A DNA stretch of 41,491 bases. Origin: Colwellia sp. MB3u-41. Lineage in GTDB: Bacteria > Pseudomonadota > Gammaproteobacteria > Enterobacterales > Alteromonadaceae. The stretch lies in NCBI RefSeq assembly GCF_014076845.1, contig NZ_JACGUT010000076.1:1-41491 (forward strand), written 5' to 3'. Numbering within the stretch: the first letter of the stretch is position 1; the number at the start of each line of letters is the position of its first letter. Shown piece by piece: positions 1-9,484 of the stretch. The position numbers and the translations under genes are program-made. The notes under the pieces were generated by a model that saw only the letters and a list, made by a program, of their open reading frames with translations, had not been told where the DNA came from and did not search any database.

Positions 1-1284
1 AAAAAAATAAATTTAATTAAAAATAAACTCACCAGTATGATTAAACTCATATTAAGTTTCTGAAAATGCCCGCTAAAAAAGCGTACAGCAACATAACTTA
101 TAAAACCAAAAGCAATACCATTAGCTATAGAGAAGTTTAAAGGCATGGTAATACATATAACTGCAACAGGAACCGCTTGTGATAAATCATCCCAATCAAC
201 ATTAACAAGTCCTGCGAGCATTAACACCGCAACGCAAAATTATGGGTCAGCAGTTGCATAAGCCGGTACCATCGCAGCAAGGGGAGAAAACAAAAGTGAC
301 AATAAAAATAAAACCCCTACTGTTACGGCTGTTAGCCCGGTTCTCCCAACGGCACTAACACCCGCGGTACTTTCTACATAACTTGTTGTGGTTGAAGAGC
401 CAAGTACTGCACCTGCAATTGTTGCTGTTGAGTCCGCTAACAGTGCTTTGCCCAAACGAGGTAAACTACCATTTTCATCGAGAAGGTTGCCACGTTGAGC
501 CACAGCAATTAAGGTACCTGAGGTATCGAATAAATCTACAAAAAAAAGTAAATATAACACCCATCATACTCACTTCTAATGCGCCAATAATATCAAGCTG
601 CAGAAAAGTGAGCAGTACAGAGGGGGGCATAGATATAATACCTTGGTAGCTTACATCACCAATGAGTATGCCCAATGCCGTTATAACGAGTATCGATATC
701 ATGACAGCACCATTGATACCTCGATTGACCAAACCAACAATAAGAAATAATCCAATGGCGGCGAACACCGCTTGAAAAGACGTTATATCGCCTAATGTTA
801 ATAGTGTCGTGGGGCTGTCCACCACAATACCTGCATTCTTTAAGGCAATAAAAGCAAGAAATAATCCGATACCAGCAGCAATGCCAAAACGTAATGAATG
901 TGGAATTGAGTTGATGATCCATGCGCGAATATTAAACAGGCTAAGTAATACAAAAAAACAACCAGAGATGAATACACCAGCTAAAGCGATTTGCCAGCTA
1001 TAGCCCATTCCTAACACTACGGTGTAGGTGAAAAAGGCATTCAATCCCATACCAGGTGCCAATGCGATAGGGTAATTAGCTAACAATCCCATCACAAAAC
1101 AGCCAATAGCAGCGGCAAGACATGTTGCAACAAATATTGCCCCGTGGTCCATCCCTGTATTTGCCAACATCGCAGGGTTAACAAAAATAATGTAAGCCAT
1201 GGTTAAAAAAGTCGTCAAACCCGCAATGATTTCTTGTTTTACATTTGTGCCGTGTTCCGTTAATTTGAAAAGCTTTTCAAGCAT
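1..1284 (-). pseudogene. NCS2-type purine (xanthine/guanine/hypoxanthine) permease, broken and cut by window edge
   Basis: The product resembles the AzgA/PbuG-like group of NCS2 permeases, inner-membrane proton symporters for purine bases. The N-terminus (LTEHGTNVKQEIIAGLTTFL), the repeated hydrophobic segments and the downstream VDLFDTSGTLIAVA block are typical. The reading frame is broken twice. At 540-547 an eight-A run (eight T on the coding strand) puts the conserved VDLFDT block in another frame; removing one T restores it. At 240-242 an in-frame TAA interrupts the sequence after ATADP, yet recognisable sequence (VLMLAGLVNVDW) continues in the same frame to base 1. The start at 1284 lies 21 bp after the ttcA stop, so the two were probably co-transcribed. 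Two independent lesions favour a pseudogene. Sequencing error in the homopolymer is possible but would not explain the stop codon. Substrate specificity is inferred from family resemblance only. Confidence 0.8.
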
Positions 1285-1305
1285 GTTTTTAACCAGGTAT
1301 TATTA

Positions 1306-2268
1306 TTATTTTATTTCGATAATATTCAATGCGTTATTAAATGATAGATTGTTTTTTGAATTATGTTCAATACTAATGTTATCGTCTAATACAGGAGCAA
1401 CGATAAGTTCATCATCAAAAGCGATATCACCGCCATTGATAACCCCTGATTGAGCATTGATCGATTTAAAGTCAAATAATTCGCTATCGCATAAATGTGA
1501 GGGCACAACGTTACGAATTGCTGTAAACATTGATTCAATTCGTCCTGGGTGATTTACGTTCCAGTCTTGTAGCATCTTCTTGATATTTTGACGCTGTAAA
1601 TTAGGTTGAGATCCACATAAGTTACAAGGAATAATAGGGAAGGCTTTGAGTTGAGCGTATTGTATTAACTCGGCTTCTTTACAAAAAGCTAGTGGGCGAA
1701 TCACAACATGTTCGCCATTGTCTGAGACCAATTTTGCTGGCATCGATTTTAATTTTCCGCCATAGAACATATTCAGCATTAACGTTTCAACCATATCATC
1801 ACGATGGTGGCCTAATGCAATCTTAGTGGCGCCTATTTCTGCCGCGACCTTGTATAGAATGGCTCTGCGTAAACGAGAACATAAACTACAAGTGGTTTTA
1901 CCTTCAGGGATTTTGTCTTTAACAATTGAATAGGTATCTTCTTGCGCTATTTTATATTCAACACCTAACGATTCTAGGTATGCGGGCAAAATATGCTCAG
2001 GAAAACCAGGTTGTTTTTGATCAAGGTTAACTGCCACGATATCAAAATGAATGGGTGCAGATTCTTTTAACAACATTAAAATAGCGAGTAGGGCATAACT
2101 ATCTTTGCCCCCAGAGACACAAACCATTATTTTATCGCCATCTTCTATCATATTATATTGTGCGATAGCTTGACCAACATGGCGTCTTAAGCGTTTTTCA
2201 AGTTTATTCAGCTGTATTTTTTGGCTGGCTGTTAAAGATGCTATTGGTGTCGCTGATTGAGCGCTCAT
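1306..2268 (-). CDS. ttcA: tRNA 2-thiocytidine biosynthesis protein TtcA
   Basis: This 320-residue protein is of normal TtcA length. TtcA thiolates cytidine 32 of certain tRNAs in the cytoplasm, using ATP to activate the base and a [4Fe-4S] cluster. The PP-loop motif SGGKDS is at about residues 52-57. The two CxxC pairs of the family are present: CSLC (127-130) and CNLC (215-218). The HHRDD segment near 154 is also characteristic. The gene is followed after 21 bp by the damaged permease gene. Upstream, a strong terminator separates it from uspE, so it probably has its own promoter in 2269-2328. Neighbourhood with uspE and fnr is common in gammaproteobacteria (known gene order). Confidence 0.96.
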   Translation of the reverse strand: MSAQSATPIASLTASQKIQLNKLEKRLRRHVGQAIAQYNMIEDGDKIMVCVSGGKDSYALLAILMLLKESAPIHFDIVAVNLDQKQPGFPEHILPAYLESLGVEYKIAQEDTYSIVKDKIPEGKTTCSLCSRLRRAILYKVAAEIGATKIALGHHRDDMVETLMLNMFYGGKLKSMPAKLVSDNGEHVVIRPLAFCKEAELIQYAQLKAFPIIPCNLCGSQPNLQRQNIKKMLQDWNVNHPGRIESMFTAIRNVVPSHLCDSELFDFKSINAQSGVINGGDIAFDDELIVAPVLDDNISIEHNSKNNLSFNNALNIIEIK

Positions 2269-2328
2269 AGTGTTTCCTAGTGCTATTTATAATGAAAAAA
2301 TATCGATTTTTACGGCGCGTAGTATAGC

Positions 2329-2356
2329 AAAAAGCCAAGAAAACTCTTGGCTTTTT
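2329..2356 (-). terminator. Rho-independent terminator downstream of uspE
   Basis: A perfect 12-bp inverted repeat (AAAAAGCCAAGA / TCTTGGCTTTTT) with a four-base AAAC loop lies between the uspE stop and the ttcA start. Read on the minus strand it is a GC-containing stem followed by a T run, so it should end the uspE transcript. Confidence 0.88.
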
Positions 2357-2395
2357 AATTTATATTCAAAGATCTAAACCTAATGCTAATAGACC

Positions 2396-3322
2396 TTATG
2401 CCAGAGGCGAAATGTAGCCATCGGGTTTAATGGCTAATACATCACAGTTTAAGCGGTCAATTACATGCTCTGCGGTATTGCCGATCAATGCAGCTGAAAT
2501 TCCTGTACGGCCAATGGTACCTAAAACAACTAATTCTGCATCGATCTCGTTAGAGATACTTTGAATAACATCTTCAGGTAAGCCCTCTTTCACGTAAGTA
2601 TTTTCAATGGGGATGTTGTAATTATTTGCATGACTTTCCATTGCACTTTTATGATGGTTAAACATGGTCTCGTTATATTCGCAGGCATTAAACTCTGGGA
2701 TTTCAATGGCAATATTTACGGGCGTACCCGGGTAAGAATTAACTAAGTGGATATTAGCTTTAATGAGCGATGAGAGAGCCATCGATTCTTGAGTTAATTT
2801 TTTGTTAAGTGCTTTGTGCTCTTCATCGTCGCTGCCCATGTTAAGTGCGGTAAGCAAATTACCATCACTTGGCCAGCTATGATCTTTAACAAGTAATACT
2901 GGACAAGGGCATTTTCTGAGAATATGCCAGTCTGTTGGTGTAAAAATAACAGATTTTAGCTTATCGTGTTGATGTGTGCCTTTGATGACAATATTAAAAT
3001 TTTCAGCAAGCACTTTTTTGATTATTTTCTCAAATGGACGGTTATGCCAAATAATACAAATGTCTATGTTAATATTTTCGTGATTAATTTTAGAAATTTT
3101 TTCTGCTAACCATTGCTGATGACCATTAATAACAGACTGGCGCATTGCTTCACGTTCTTCGCCAGAAAGCATCGTCGTCATTTCATAAGATAAATCATAA
3201 ATGGTTAAAAATGCGGTGATTTCTCCACCACTATAGCGAGCTAATTCAATAGCACGCTTTAATGCTTTTTGATTTTCAGTGGTTGGGTCAATAACGGCTA
3301 ATATTTTTTTATACTTTTCCAT
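2396..3322 (-). CDS. uspE: Universal stress protein UspE (tandem Usp domains)
   Basis: The 308-residue protein carries two consecutive Usp domains, as in UspE (about 316 residues in E. coli). The first starts at the N-terminus (KKILAVIDPTTENQKAL). The second ends with the nucleotide-loop-like motif LGTIGRTGISAALIGNTAEHV. Usp proteins are cytoplasmic and linked to stress survival and motility; the biochemical role of UspE is not settled. An open frame extends 36 codons further upstream, but the ATG at 3322 was chosen because GGAG lies seven bases before it and homology begins there. The gene follows fnr, the usual arrangement near fnr in many gammaproteobacteria. An FNR-like box lies 67 bp upstream of the start, suggesting anaerobic control. 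Confidence 0.93.
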   Translation of the reverse strand: MEKYKKILAVIDPTTENQKALKRAIELARYSGGEITAFLTIYDLSYEMTTMLSGEEREAMRQSVINGHQQWLAEKISKINHENINIDICIIWHNRPFEKIIKKVLAENFNIVIKGTHQHDKLKSVIFTPTDWHILRKCPCPVLLVKDHSWPSDGNLLTALNMGSDDEEHKALNKKLTQESMALSSLIKANIHLVNSYPGTPVNIAIEIPEFNACEYNETMFNHHKSAMESHANNYNIPIENTYVKEGLPEDVIQSISNEIDAELVVLGTIGRTGISAALIGNTAEHVIDRLNCDVLAIKPDGYISPLA

Positions 3323-3360
3323 ACATTTACTCCGTAACGCATTAAATACTAATAACATTA

Positions 3361-3402
3361 ACAATAGACTATATTTGGTACATGTTATTTGCTTTACATC
3401 AT
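3361..3402 (-). promoter_or_regulatory. Putative FNR-activated promoter of uspE
   Basis: TTGCTTTACATCAT (3389-3402) matches the FNR consensus TTGATNNNNATCAA at 8 of 10 positions. On the minus strand a TATTGT hexamer at 3366-3361 is centred 32 bp from the box centre. That is the spacing expected for a class II FNR promoter (box at -41.5). The site lies between fnr and uspE. Assignment is from sequence match only. Confidence 0.4.
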
Positions 3403-3414
3403 AATATTTCAATA

Positions 3415-3451
3415 AAAAAATGCTCAACATAATCAGTGTTAAGCATTTTTT
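3415..3451 (-). terminator. Rho-independent terminator downstream of fnr
   Basis: Complementary arms (AAAAAATGCTCAACA on the plus strand, with TGTTAAGCATTTTTT after a seven-base loop) form a long stem with one wobble pair. It lies 18 bases beyond the fnr stop. On the minus strand the stem is followed by a T run, consistent with ending the fnr transcript just before the uspE promoter. Confidence 0.75.
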
Positions 3452-3468
3452 ATAAATTTATATAGAAA

Positions 3469-4188
3469 CTAAAGTGAAGCACACTCGTTAAGTTTATCCA
3501 TATCTAAAATAGTAATAAGCTTACCTTCGACACCAATTAATTCATTTTTTTGGAAACGATTTAATAATCGGCTAATGGTTTCTACCGTTAGGCCAATATA
3601 ATTACCAATATCGCTTCTCGTCATAGTTAAGCGGAAGTCCGTTGCTGACATCCCTCGCGCATGATAACGACTCGCCAGTGTTGAGATAAATGTCGCCAAG
3701 CGTTGTTCAGCATTTTTACGATTAAGTAAGGTTAACATTTCCTGATCTGAGCGTATTTCCGAACTCATCATGCGCAGAATTTGTTTTTTTAACTTTGGCA
3801 TAGTATTCGATAATGCATCAAGTGTGTTGTAGGGTATTTCACAAACCATTGATGTTTCTAGCGCTTTTGCAAAGCTAGGGTGTTCTGATTCAGCAATAGC
3901 ATCGAAACCTAATAAATCGCCGGCTAAATGAAAACCGGTAATTTGTTCTTCGCCTTGTTCATTTACCGTGAATGTTTTAAATGTCCCAGAGCGAATAGCG
4001 TATAAAGCTTGCATTTTATCGCCATCTTGAAAGATTTGTTCACCTTTATGAATAGGGCGTTTACGGTCTATAATACTGTCTAGCGTATCAAGTTCTTTCT
4101 CATTTAAAGAAAACGGTAAACATAGCTCACTGATACTACAATTTTGACAATGAATGTGCTGAGATGTAGAACATGGCTTTTTATACAT
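3469..4188 (-). CDS. fnr: FNR-family oxygen-sensing transcription regulator (Fnr/EtrA)
   Basis: The 239-residue protein is a CRP/FNR-family activator of anaerobic and microaerobic genes. The four cysteines that hold the oxygen-labile [4Fe-4S] cluster are visible: C14, C17 and C23 ([11 protein letters not shown]) and C116 (MVCEIP). A cyclic-nucleotide-binding-like beta barrel spans about residues 30-150. The DNA-reading helix ([18 protein letters not shown], about 190-210) is almost identical to that of E. coli Fnr, so the same TTGAT-N4-ATCAA target is expected. It sits 43 bp after the TauE-like gene, at the end of the cbb3 assembly genes. FNR-like boxes occur before ccoN and uspE in this window. 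Confidence 0.96.
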   Translation of the reverse strand: MYKKPCSTSQHIHCQNCSISELCLPFSLNEKELDTLDSIIDRKRPIHKGEQIFQDGDKMQALYAIRSGTFKTFTVNEQGEEQITGFHLAGDLLGFDAIAESEHPSFAKALETSMVCEIPYNTLDALSNTMPKLKKQILRMMSSEIRSDQEMLTLLNRKNAEQRLATFISTLASRYHARGMSATDFRLTMTRSDIGNYIGLTVETISRLLNRFQKNELIGVEGKLITILDMDKLNECASL

Positions 4189-4231
4189 ATTAACCTAAAT
4201 GATTTATTTATCTTTAATAATTTCGATCATA

Positions 4232-4909
4232 TTAAAACAACTGTTGATATGCAATCATTAAACTGTATATTCCATACATAATTATCATAAAGGCCATTAT
4301 TTTTTTAAATTTCATGTTAGTTAACAAAGACTTTATTCCAAAAGAACCTAATGAAATACTCAACAACGCCGGTAAGGTACCTAAACCAAAACATGTCATT
4401 ATCAAGGCGCCAGTTAGGGTACTACCGCTCGCTAAAGACCAAGTTAGGGTTGAATAAACTAAACCACAAGGTAACCATCCCCAAATAGCGCCTAATGCTA
4501 AAGCTTGTTTAGTATTTTTTACAGGGATAAACCTCTTACTTAATGGTGATAAAAAGCGCCAGAAGACTTTACCTATTTTTTCAACTTTCGATAGCCACAT
4601 TAGCCATTGACCCAAGTATAAGCCCAGTAATATTAAAAATACTGCCGCGAACAGTCGAAGAAAACCTAAGGGTACACCAATATTTTTTGCAGCAATCGAA
4701 CTACTAAATCCAACAATACCACCAATTAAGGTATAAGAAAAAATACGGCCAAAATTATAAGCACTGACCAGTTTAAATTGATCACTTACCTTATGTTGAG
4801 GCGATATAGCTGATGTTAGCATAGTGGTTATGCCACCACACATACCAATGCAATGGCCCGAACCTAATAAGCCAATGATAAAAGCAGATAAATAATCAAT
4901 ACTTAGCAT
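4232..4909 (-). CDS. TauE/SafE-like integral membrane protein of the cco assembly cluster
   Basis: A 225-residue, very hydrophobic protein with about six predicted membrane segments. It begins with a glycine-rich GLLGSGHCIGMCGGI stretch containing two cysteines (HCIGMC). This is typical of the family annotated as sulfite exporter TauE/SafE or cytochrome-biogenesis transmembrane protein that accompanies ccoI and ccoS. The GALIMTCFGLGTLPAL segment is also characteristic. It starts five bases after the ccoS stop, so translation is probably coupled. By position it may help metal handling or cbb3 oxidase maturation. No substrate can be read from the sequence, and the sulfite exporter label should not be taken literally. 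Confidence 0.85.
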   Translation of the reverse strand: MLSIDYLSAFIIGLLGSGHCIGMCGGITTMLTSAISPQHKVSDQFKLVSAYNFGRIFSYTLIGGIVGFSSSIAAKNIGVPLGFLRLFAAVFLILLGLYLGQWLMWLSKVEKIGKVFWRFLSPLSKRFIPVKNTKQALALGAIWGWLPCGLVYSTLTWSLASGSTLTGALIMTCFGLGTLPALLSISLGSFGIKSLLTNMKFKKIMAFMIIMYGIYSLMIAYQQLF

Positions 4910-4914
4910 ATTAG

Positions 4915-5127
4915 TTACTTAATACCCGTATCATTGTCTTTTTTTTCTATACCGTTAGCTTCAGGCGAATTCTCAGCGCTTTTATCGTTGTTATCATCAA
5001 ATAAAATACTCATGCCTTGTTTTTCTAAATCATCAAATTGTTCAGTTTTTACTGCCCAAAAAAATAGATATATGGCTAAGGCCGTTAGTATTATCGCAAT
5101 AGGGATTAAAATATAAATAATGCTCAT
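4915..5127 (-). CDS. ccoS: cbb3-type cytochrome oxidase assembly protein CcoS
   Basis: A 70-residue protein with one N-terminal membrane segment (IIYILIPIAIILTALAIYLFFWAV). It is followed by the family motif FDDLEKQGMSILFDD and a charged, disordered tail. CcoS is needed for cofactor insertion into the cbb3 oxidase catalytic subunit in organisms where it has been tested. It lies between ccoI (30 bp upstream) and the TauE-like gene (5 bp downstream), the standard order. The length is normal. Confidence 0.93.
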   Translation of the reverse strand: MSIIYILIPIAIILTALAIYLFFWAVKTEQFDDLEKQGMSILFDDNNDKSAENSPEANGIEKKDNDTGIK

Positions 5128-5156
5128 TGTCTTTATTCTCTATTTTTGTGTCACGA

Positions 5157-7565
5157 TTATTTTTTGAGTAAACGTAATGAATTGGTGATGACTAATATTG
5201 AACTCGCCGACATGCCTATTACAGCCATGTATGGAGTAATGAAACCTGCTACGGCAAGTGGTAATACGATAGCATTATAACCAAATGCCCATAAATAGTT
5301 TTGCCAAATGATACGGCGGGTTTTACTGGCGACACGTGTCAGCGTTGTTACTGACTTTAAACGATTATTCAATAAAATAACGTCTGCGCCACTTTTAGCT
5401 ATATCAGTACCACTACCCATCGCAATAGAAATATGAGCTGCACCAAACACCGGGGTATCATTTACGCCGTCTCCCACCATCGCAATGGTTGAACCATTGG
5501 GTTGTTGCTTAATAATCGCCATTTTATCTGTCGCCGACAAAGTACAGTGTACTTCATCTAAATGAAGTAATGCTTGAACTTTGTTACATCCCACGGCGTG
5601 ATCACCTGATAGCATAATGGTATGTATATTTTTCTTCTTCAAATTACCTAAGAGATTTTTAGCATCTTCACGGATCTCATCGGTTAAATAAAATGCAGCT
5701 ATTAATTCATTATCTTCTAATAATAAACATGAAGCGGTTTCAAATTCAGTTGATTTGTTTGTGTCACTTAGCAGCCATTGTGGTTTACCGATCCGATAGT
5801 ATTTATCATTTACCTTACCCTGAATGCCAAAACCAGATTTAATTTCTACCTGTTCAGTGGTGTATGAATAATCACGGAATAATTTAAACGGTTTGGCTAA
5901 GGGGTGTTCTGAATAAGACTCAAGTGCGGCTGCTATAGATAAAACCTGCTGTTCACTATATTTATAATGCTCATTATCAAAAAGTTGAGTTTGATTAATA
6001 GAAAAATCACCCGAGGTTAAGGTACCGGTTTTATCAAAGGCAATGGTGGTTATCTTGGGTAATGTCTCCATGACATGTGCTGATTTTATCATGATGCCTT
6101 CACGGTTTAAGCGTGTGGTCGCACATGTTAACGCAGTGGGTGTGGCAAGAGACAAAGCGCAGGGACAGGTAGCAACAAGAACAGACAAGGTGATCCAAAA
6201 GGCTTCCTCAGGTAAATGTTGATGCCAGTATAGAGCGGTACCTATGGCGGTCAGTAAAATAACGGCAACAAAATATTGTGCTATTTTATCTGATAATTTC
6301 GCTAATTTAGGCTTATGTGCTTGAGATGATTCACTTAATCGTATGAGTTGGCTTAAAAAAGAATGCTCACTAGGGTGTTTTACTTCAACGTTAATATTAC
6401 CGTCACCATTTATAGTACCGGCAAAGACTATATCGCCCACGGCTTTATTTAAGGGTAATTGCTCGCCTGATAACATGGCTTCATTAAGCTGGCTACTACC
6501 AGAGATAATGGTGCCGTCGGCAGGGACAACTTCCCCAGGTTTTATCAAAACAATATCAAGAGGGCAAAGCTTTTTGGCAGGAACCAGTATTTCTTTTTTG
6601 ATACCGTCTTCATTAATGAGCTTTGTTGCCGTCATTGGCATTAGCTTAAGCAAGTTAGCTGAAACTTCGGCTGCACGACTTCGTGCTCTAAATTCTAAAA
6701 ATTTACCAATAAGCAATAAAAAGGTGAACATTGACACAGATTCAAAATAGACTTCACCTTGCTGAGTGATGGTCGCCCATGCACTGGCTGAAAATGCGAG
6801 AGAAATAGCGATAGCGACTGGTACATCCATCGATAAGCGCTTTATCTTTAACGCATTAATCGCGCCTTTGTAAAAGGGTAACGCGCCATAAGTAACAATA
6901 GGAATGGTTAAAAATAAGCTTGCATAACGTAAGTATATTAAGTTGTACTCATCCATGCCTGAAAAAGCGCCAAAGTATAATCCAAAGGCAATCATCATCA
7001 CCTGCATCATCAAAATGCCAGAAATACCTAAACGCTTGATGTAATTATTACTTTGAGTTTTGTTCAGTTGTTCTGCGGTACTTGCTTTGAATGGGAGTGC
7101 TTGGTAACCAATTTTGGCAATACGGTTAATCAACTCACTCAATTGAACGTTATTATTATCCCAACGAATTGTCGCGCGCTGTGTTGTGGCATTAACATTT
7201 ATGTTGATTAATCCCTTAACCTTGATAAGTTGCATTTCTATAAGCCAAGCGCAAGCTGCGCAGCTTATGCCATCAACGGTAAGAATAGCCTCGTTATAGT
7301 CATCGGTTTTATAAGTAAATTCACTTTGTAAGTCGTCATCATCAAGCAGCTTATTACGTTGTAACTGCTCAGGTATCAGTGGTTCACCTTTTTGTGCGGG
7401 TGCTGTTCTAAAGCGATAATACTCACCTAAACCGTTATCAACAATTGCTTGTGCAACACACTGACAACCAATACAGCACATTGGCTGTTGGGTCTGCTCT
7501 ATTTTCAATGATAAATTTAGGCCATTGGGGACAATTTCACCGCAGTGATAACAAAGTGTTTTCAT
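5157..7565 (-). CDS. ccoI: Copper-translocating P1B-type ATPase CcoI (FixI)
   Basis: An 802-residue inner-membrane P-type ATPase that exports copper for assembly of the CuB centre of cbb3 oxidase. Features in order: an N-terminal cysteine-rich region (CYHC at 5-8, CCIGCQC at 30-36); a heavy-metal-associated domain with GISCAAC (99-105); membrane segments; an actuator domain with LSGEQLP (365-371); the transport motif CPC (467-469); the phosphorylation motif DKTGT (511-515); and MVGDGVNDTP near the C-terminus. The CcoI-type N-terminal cysteine domain distinguishes it from general CopA pumps. It lies downstream of fixH and upstream of ccoS in the expected order. Confidence 0.96.
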   Translation of the reverse strand: MKTLCYHCGEIVPNGLNLSLKIEQTQQPMCCIGCQCVAQAIVDNGLGEYYRFRTAPAQKGEPLIPEQLQRNKLLDDDDLQSEFTYKTDDYNEAILTVDGISCAACAWLIEMQLIKVKGLININVNATTQRATIRWDNNNVQLSELINRIAKIGYQALPFKASTAEQLNKTQSNNYIKRLGISGILMMQVMMIAFGLYFGAFSGMDEYNLIYLRYASLFLTIPIVTYGALPFYKGAINALKIKRLSMDVPVAIAISLAFSASAWATITQQGEVYFESVSMFTFLLLIGKFLEFRARSRAAEVSANLLKLMPMTATKLINEDGIKKEILVPAKKLCPLDIVLIKPGEVVPADGTIISGSSQLNEAMLSGEQLPLNKAVGDIVFAGTINGDGNINVEVKHPSEHSFLSQLIRLSESSQAHKPKLAKLSDKIAQYFVAVILLTAIGTALYWHQHLPEEAFWITLSVLVATCPCALSLATPTALTCATTRLNREGIMIKSAHVMETLPKITTIAFDKTGTLTSGDFSINQTQLFDNEHYKYSEQQVLSIAAALESYSEHPLAKPFKLFRDYSYTTEQVEIKSGFGIQGKVNDKYYRIGKPQWLLSDTNKSTEFETASCLLLEDNELIAAFYLTDEIREDAKNLLGNLKKKNIHTIMLSGDHAVGCNKVQALLHLDEVHCTLSATDKMAIIKQQPNGSTIAMVGDGVNDTPVFGAAHISIAMGSGTDIAKSGADVILLNNRLKSVTTLTRVASKTRRIIWQNYLWAFGYNAIVLPLAVAGFITPYMAVIGMSASSILVITNSLRLLKK

Positions 7566-7667
7566 ATATTCATAGCCAAAGAAATAAGGAGTATTATATA
7601 CCTGTTTACTATTTTTATAGCTTAGGTGAGGTTGCCCTGCACCTAAATTAGAAGAAGCTATACGATA

Positions 7668-8162
7668 TTAGTTTGCTTCTCTGATATTAGGAATAATATC
7701 GATAAACTCGCTTTGGGGTAAGGTAATCGTGTTTTGAATTTTCCAGTGATTTTCAAAAGGAGTCATAGTTAAGCGCCACTTTCCCTTTACTGTTTCATCA
7801 AATACATGCCTAAAATAGCCATTACCGTCAGGCGTGAGTGCTAAATAGAAATCTCTATCAGCAAGAGTGGGGTGATAAAAATTAAGATTTAACACCGGGA
7901 ATACTTTATCAATACCGGTAGGTTTGATAATTAATTCGTTATCTTGCAGTTTTAATGCAAAGCGCATCCCTAATTTTTGGGCAAGCTTTACTTTAGAGAC
8001 TTCTAGGTTAATTGCTTTACCTTTTTTATAGTAATCACCCACGACTAATGGATCGGGATTATGGTTAGCAATAAAGTAAGTCGAAATACCAGCAACAACC
8101 GCAGTAGCAGGGAGAATAAAAACGAACCAAGCCCAAGGCTCTTTATACCAAGATGTTTTCAT
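7668..8162 (-). CDS. fixH: FixH/CcoH family cbb3 oxidase assembly protein
   Basis: A 164-residue protein with one N-terminal membrane anchor (WAWFVFILPATAVVAGISTYF) preceded by WYKEPW, and a soluble, probably periplasmic, domain. The DPLVVGDYYKKGKAIN segment just after the anchor is typical of FixH/CcoH. The family is required for stable assembly of cbb3 oxidase. It is the first gene after the ccoNOQP terminator and is followed 102 bp later by ccoI. A ccoG (FixG) ferredoxin gene, often found at this place, is absent here. Confidence 0.88.
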   Translation of the reverse strand: MKTSWYKEPWAWFVFILPATAVVAGISTYFIANHNPDPLVVGDYYKKGKAINLEVSKVKLAQKLGMRFALKLQDNELIIKPTGIDKVFPVLNLNFYHPTLADRDFYLALTPDGNGYFRHVFDETVKGKWRLTMTPFENHWKIQNTITLPQSEFIDIIPNIREAN

Positions 8163-8266
8163 GTAAAAATTTCAGTTGATAAAAGTGATTGTATTATACG
8201 ACTTTTTTCTATTGGGAACTATTAAAAAACGATCAATTTACTAACTATTCTTGGCTTGGAAAATAT

Positions 8267-8298
8267 AAAAAAGCCTTGCGGTAATAATACGGCAAGGC
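8267..8298 (-). terminator. Rho-independent terminator downstream of ccoP
   Basis: A seven-base perfect stem (GCCTTGC / GCAAGGC, 8273-8279 with 8292-8298) has an AT-rich loop. On the minus strand it is followed by a run of six T (8272-8267). It separates ccoNOQP from the fixH-ccoI-ccoS genes. Confidence 0.8.
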
Positions 8299-8325
8299 CT
8301 TTACATTGAGACTAATTAAGCGCAG

Positions 8326-9291
8326 TTATTTTTGTGATAAACTGTACACATAGGCACTAACAAGATGTATTTTTTGTTCACCTAAAATATCTTTCCATGC
8401 GGGCATTACACCAGCTCGACCATTTTTAATAGATGACTCAACGGCTCGTTGAGAACCACCATATAGCCAAATGTTGTCGGTTAAGTTTGGCGCACCCAAT
8501 GGAATACCCATCGCTAAACTGCCTTTACCGTCAGCACCATGACAAGATGCACATAATGCAAATTTTTCTTTACCTGCCGCTGCACTTGCAACGTCAACTT
8601 CACGACCACTCAAACTCAATACATAAGCGGTAACCTCTTTTACGCCTTGGTCACCGCCTAATGCTGCGCCCCAAGCGATCATGCCATTAGCATTACGACC
8701 GTATAAGAGAGAATGTTTAATTGATTGAGGATCACCACCGTATAACCAGTCTTTATCTGTTAGGTTAGGAAAGCCGGTTGTACCACTTGCATTTGACCCG
8801 TGACATTGAGAACAGTTTTGTAAATATAGGCGTTGACCCACTTTTAACGCTTCTTTATCAGTGGCAAGATCTTCAATAGTACGTGCGGCATAGCCATCAA
8901 AAATTGGACCGTACTTTATGTCAGCGGCTTCAATTTCTCGATCGTATTGTACTAAATAGCCATTTTCTTTTGCAGCGATTACTTGTGCCTTTGACTCAGC
9001 GAGACTCAAAATCCCTTGGTTAGAACTTTTCCAACCAATAAAGCCTGTCCAATTACCTAAACCATAGAGCGCTAGGTAACCAAAAGCCCAGATAATGGTT
9101 AACAAGAAGAATGTACTCCACCATTGTGGTAATGGATTGTTTAATTCTTCGATACCATCAAAAGTGTGTCCCATTGACTCACCTTCAGGAACACCTGCAA
9201 AGTTCTTTAAACAATAGCGTAGAAGTGTAAAACAACCCACTAACGTACCTAGGGTGAGAACCCAAACCCATATATTCCAGAAGCTAGACAT
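8326..9291 (-). CDS. ccoP: cbb3-type cytochrome c oxidase subunit III (CcoP), dihaem
   Basis: A 321-residue subunit that feeds electrons from soluble cytochrome c into the oxidase. Two membrane segments are near the N-terminus (about 8-25 and 60-80), with the linking segment containing TFDGIEELNNPLPQWW, the CcoP signature. The periplasmic part has two c-type haem sites, CSQCH (160-164) and CASCH (247-251), with likely methionine ligands in NGMIAW and GVMPAW. It overlaps ccoQ by eight bases, indicating translational coupling. It is the last gene before the operon terminator. Confidence 0.97.
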   Translation of the reverse strand: MSSFWNIWVWVLTLGTLVGCFTLLRYCLKNFAGVPEGESMGHTFDGIEELNNPLPQWWSTFFLLTIIWAFGYLALYGLGNWTGFIGWKSSNQGILSLAESKAQVIAAKENGYLVQYDREIEAADIKYGPIFDGYAARTIEDLATDKEALKVGQRLYLQNCSQCHGSNASGTTGFPNLTDKDWLYGGDPQSIKHSLLYGRNANGMIAWGAALGGDQGVKEVTAYVLSLSGREVDVASAAAGKEKFALCASCHGADGKGSLAMGIPLGAPNLTDNIWLYGGSQRAVESSIKNGRAGVMPAWKDILGEQKIHLVSAYVYSLSQK

Positions 9292-9484
9292 TTTTATTAC
9301 TCTCCTGTTTGCTATTTACGTCACTAAGTTCAGTCTTTTCTTTATCTTCTTCAAAGATAGAGTTTGCTGCTTCATCAAAAGCGTTTTTACGCTTTTTAGA
9401 ATAAGACCAAACCACAATAATAATAAATAGTGCCAATATTAATAAAGCTATTAACCCTCTGAGGGTGCCATAATCTATCATCAT
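9284..9484 (-). CDS. ccoQ: cbb3-type oxidase small subunit CcoQ (FixQ)
   Basis: A 66-residue protein with one membrane helix (GLIALLILALFIIIVVWSY) followed by the typical SKKRKNAFDEAAN segment and an acidic tail. CcoQ stabilises the cbb3 complex. It overlaps ccoO by one base and ccoP by eight bases, so the four structural genes are tightly coupled. Confidence 0.95.
   Translation of the reverse strand: MMIDYGTLRGLIALLILALFIIIVVWSYSKKRKNAFDEAANSIFEEDKEKTELSDVNSKQESNKNV

Noticed and set aside
6343-6750. A 135-codon plus-strand frame inside ccoI
   Set aside because: It is antisense to highly conserved P-type ATPase motifs and has no independent support.
8223-8236. Half FNR site (ATCAA, TTGAT on the minus strand) upstream of fixH
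   Set aside because: Only one half-site is good and the partner half matches poorly, so it was not called.
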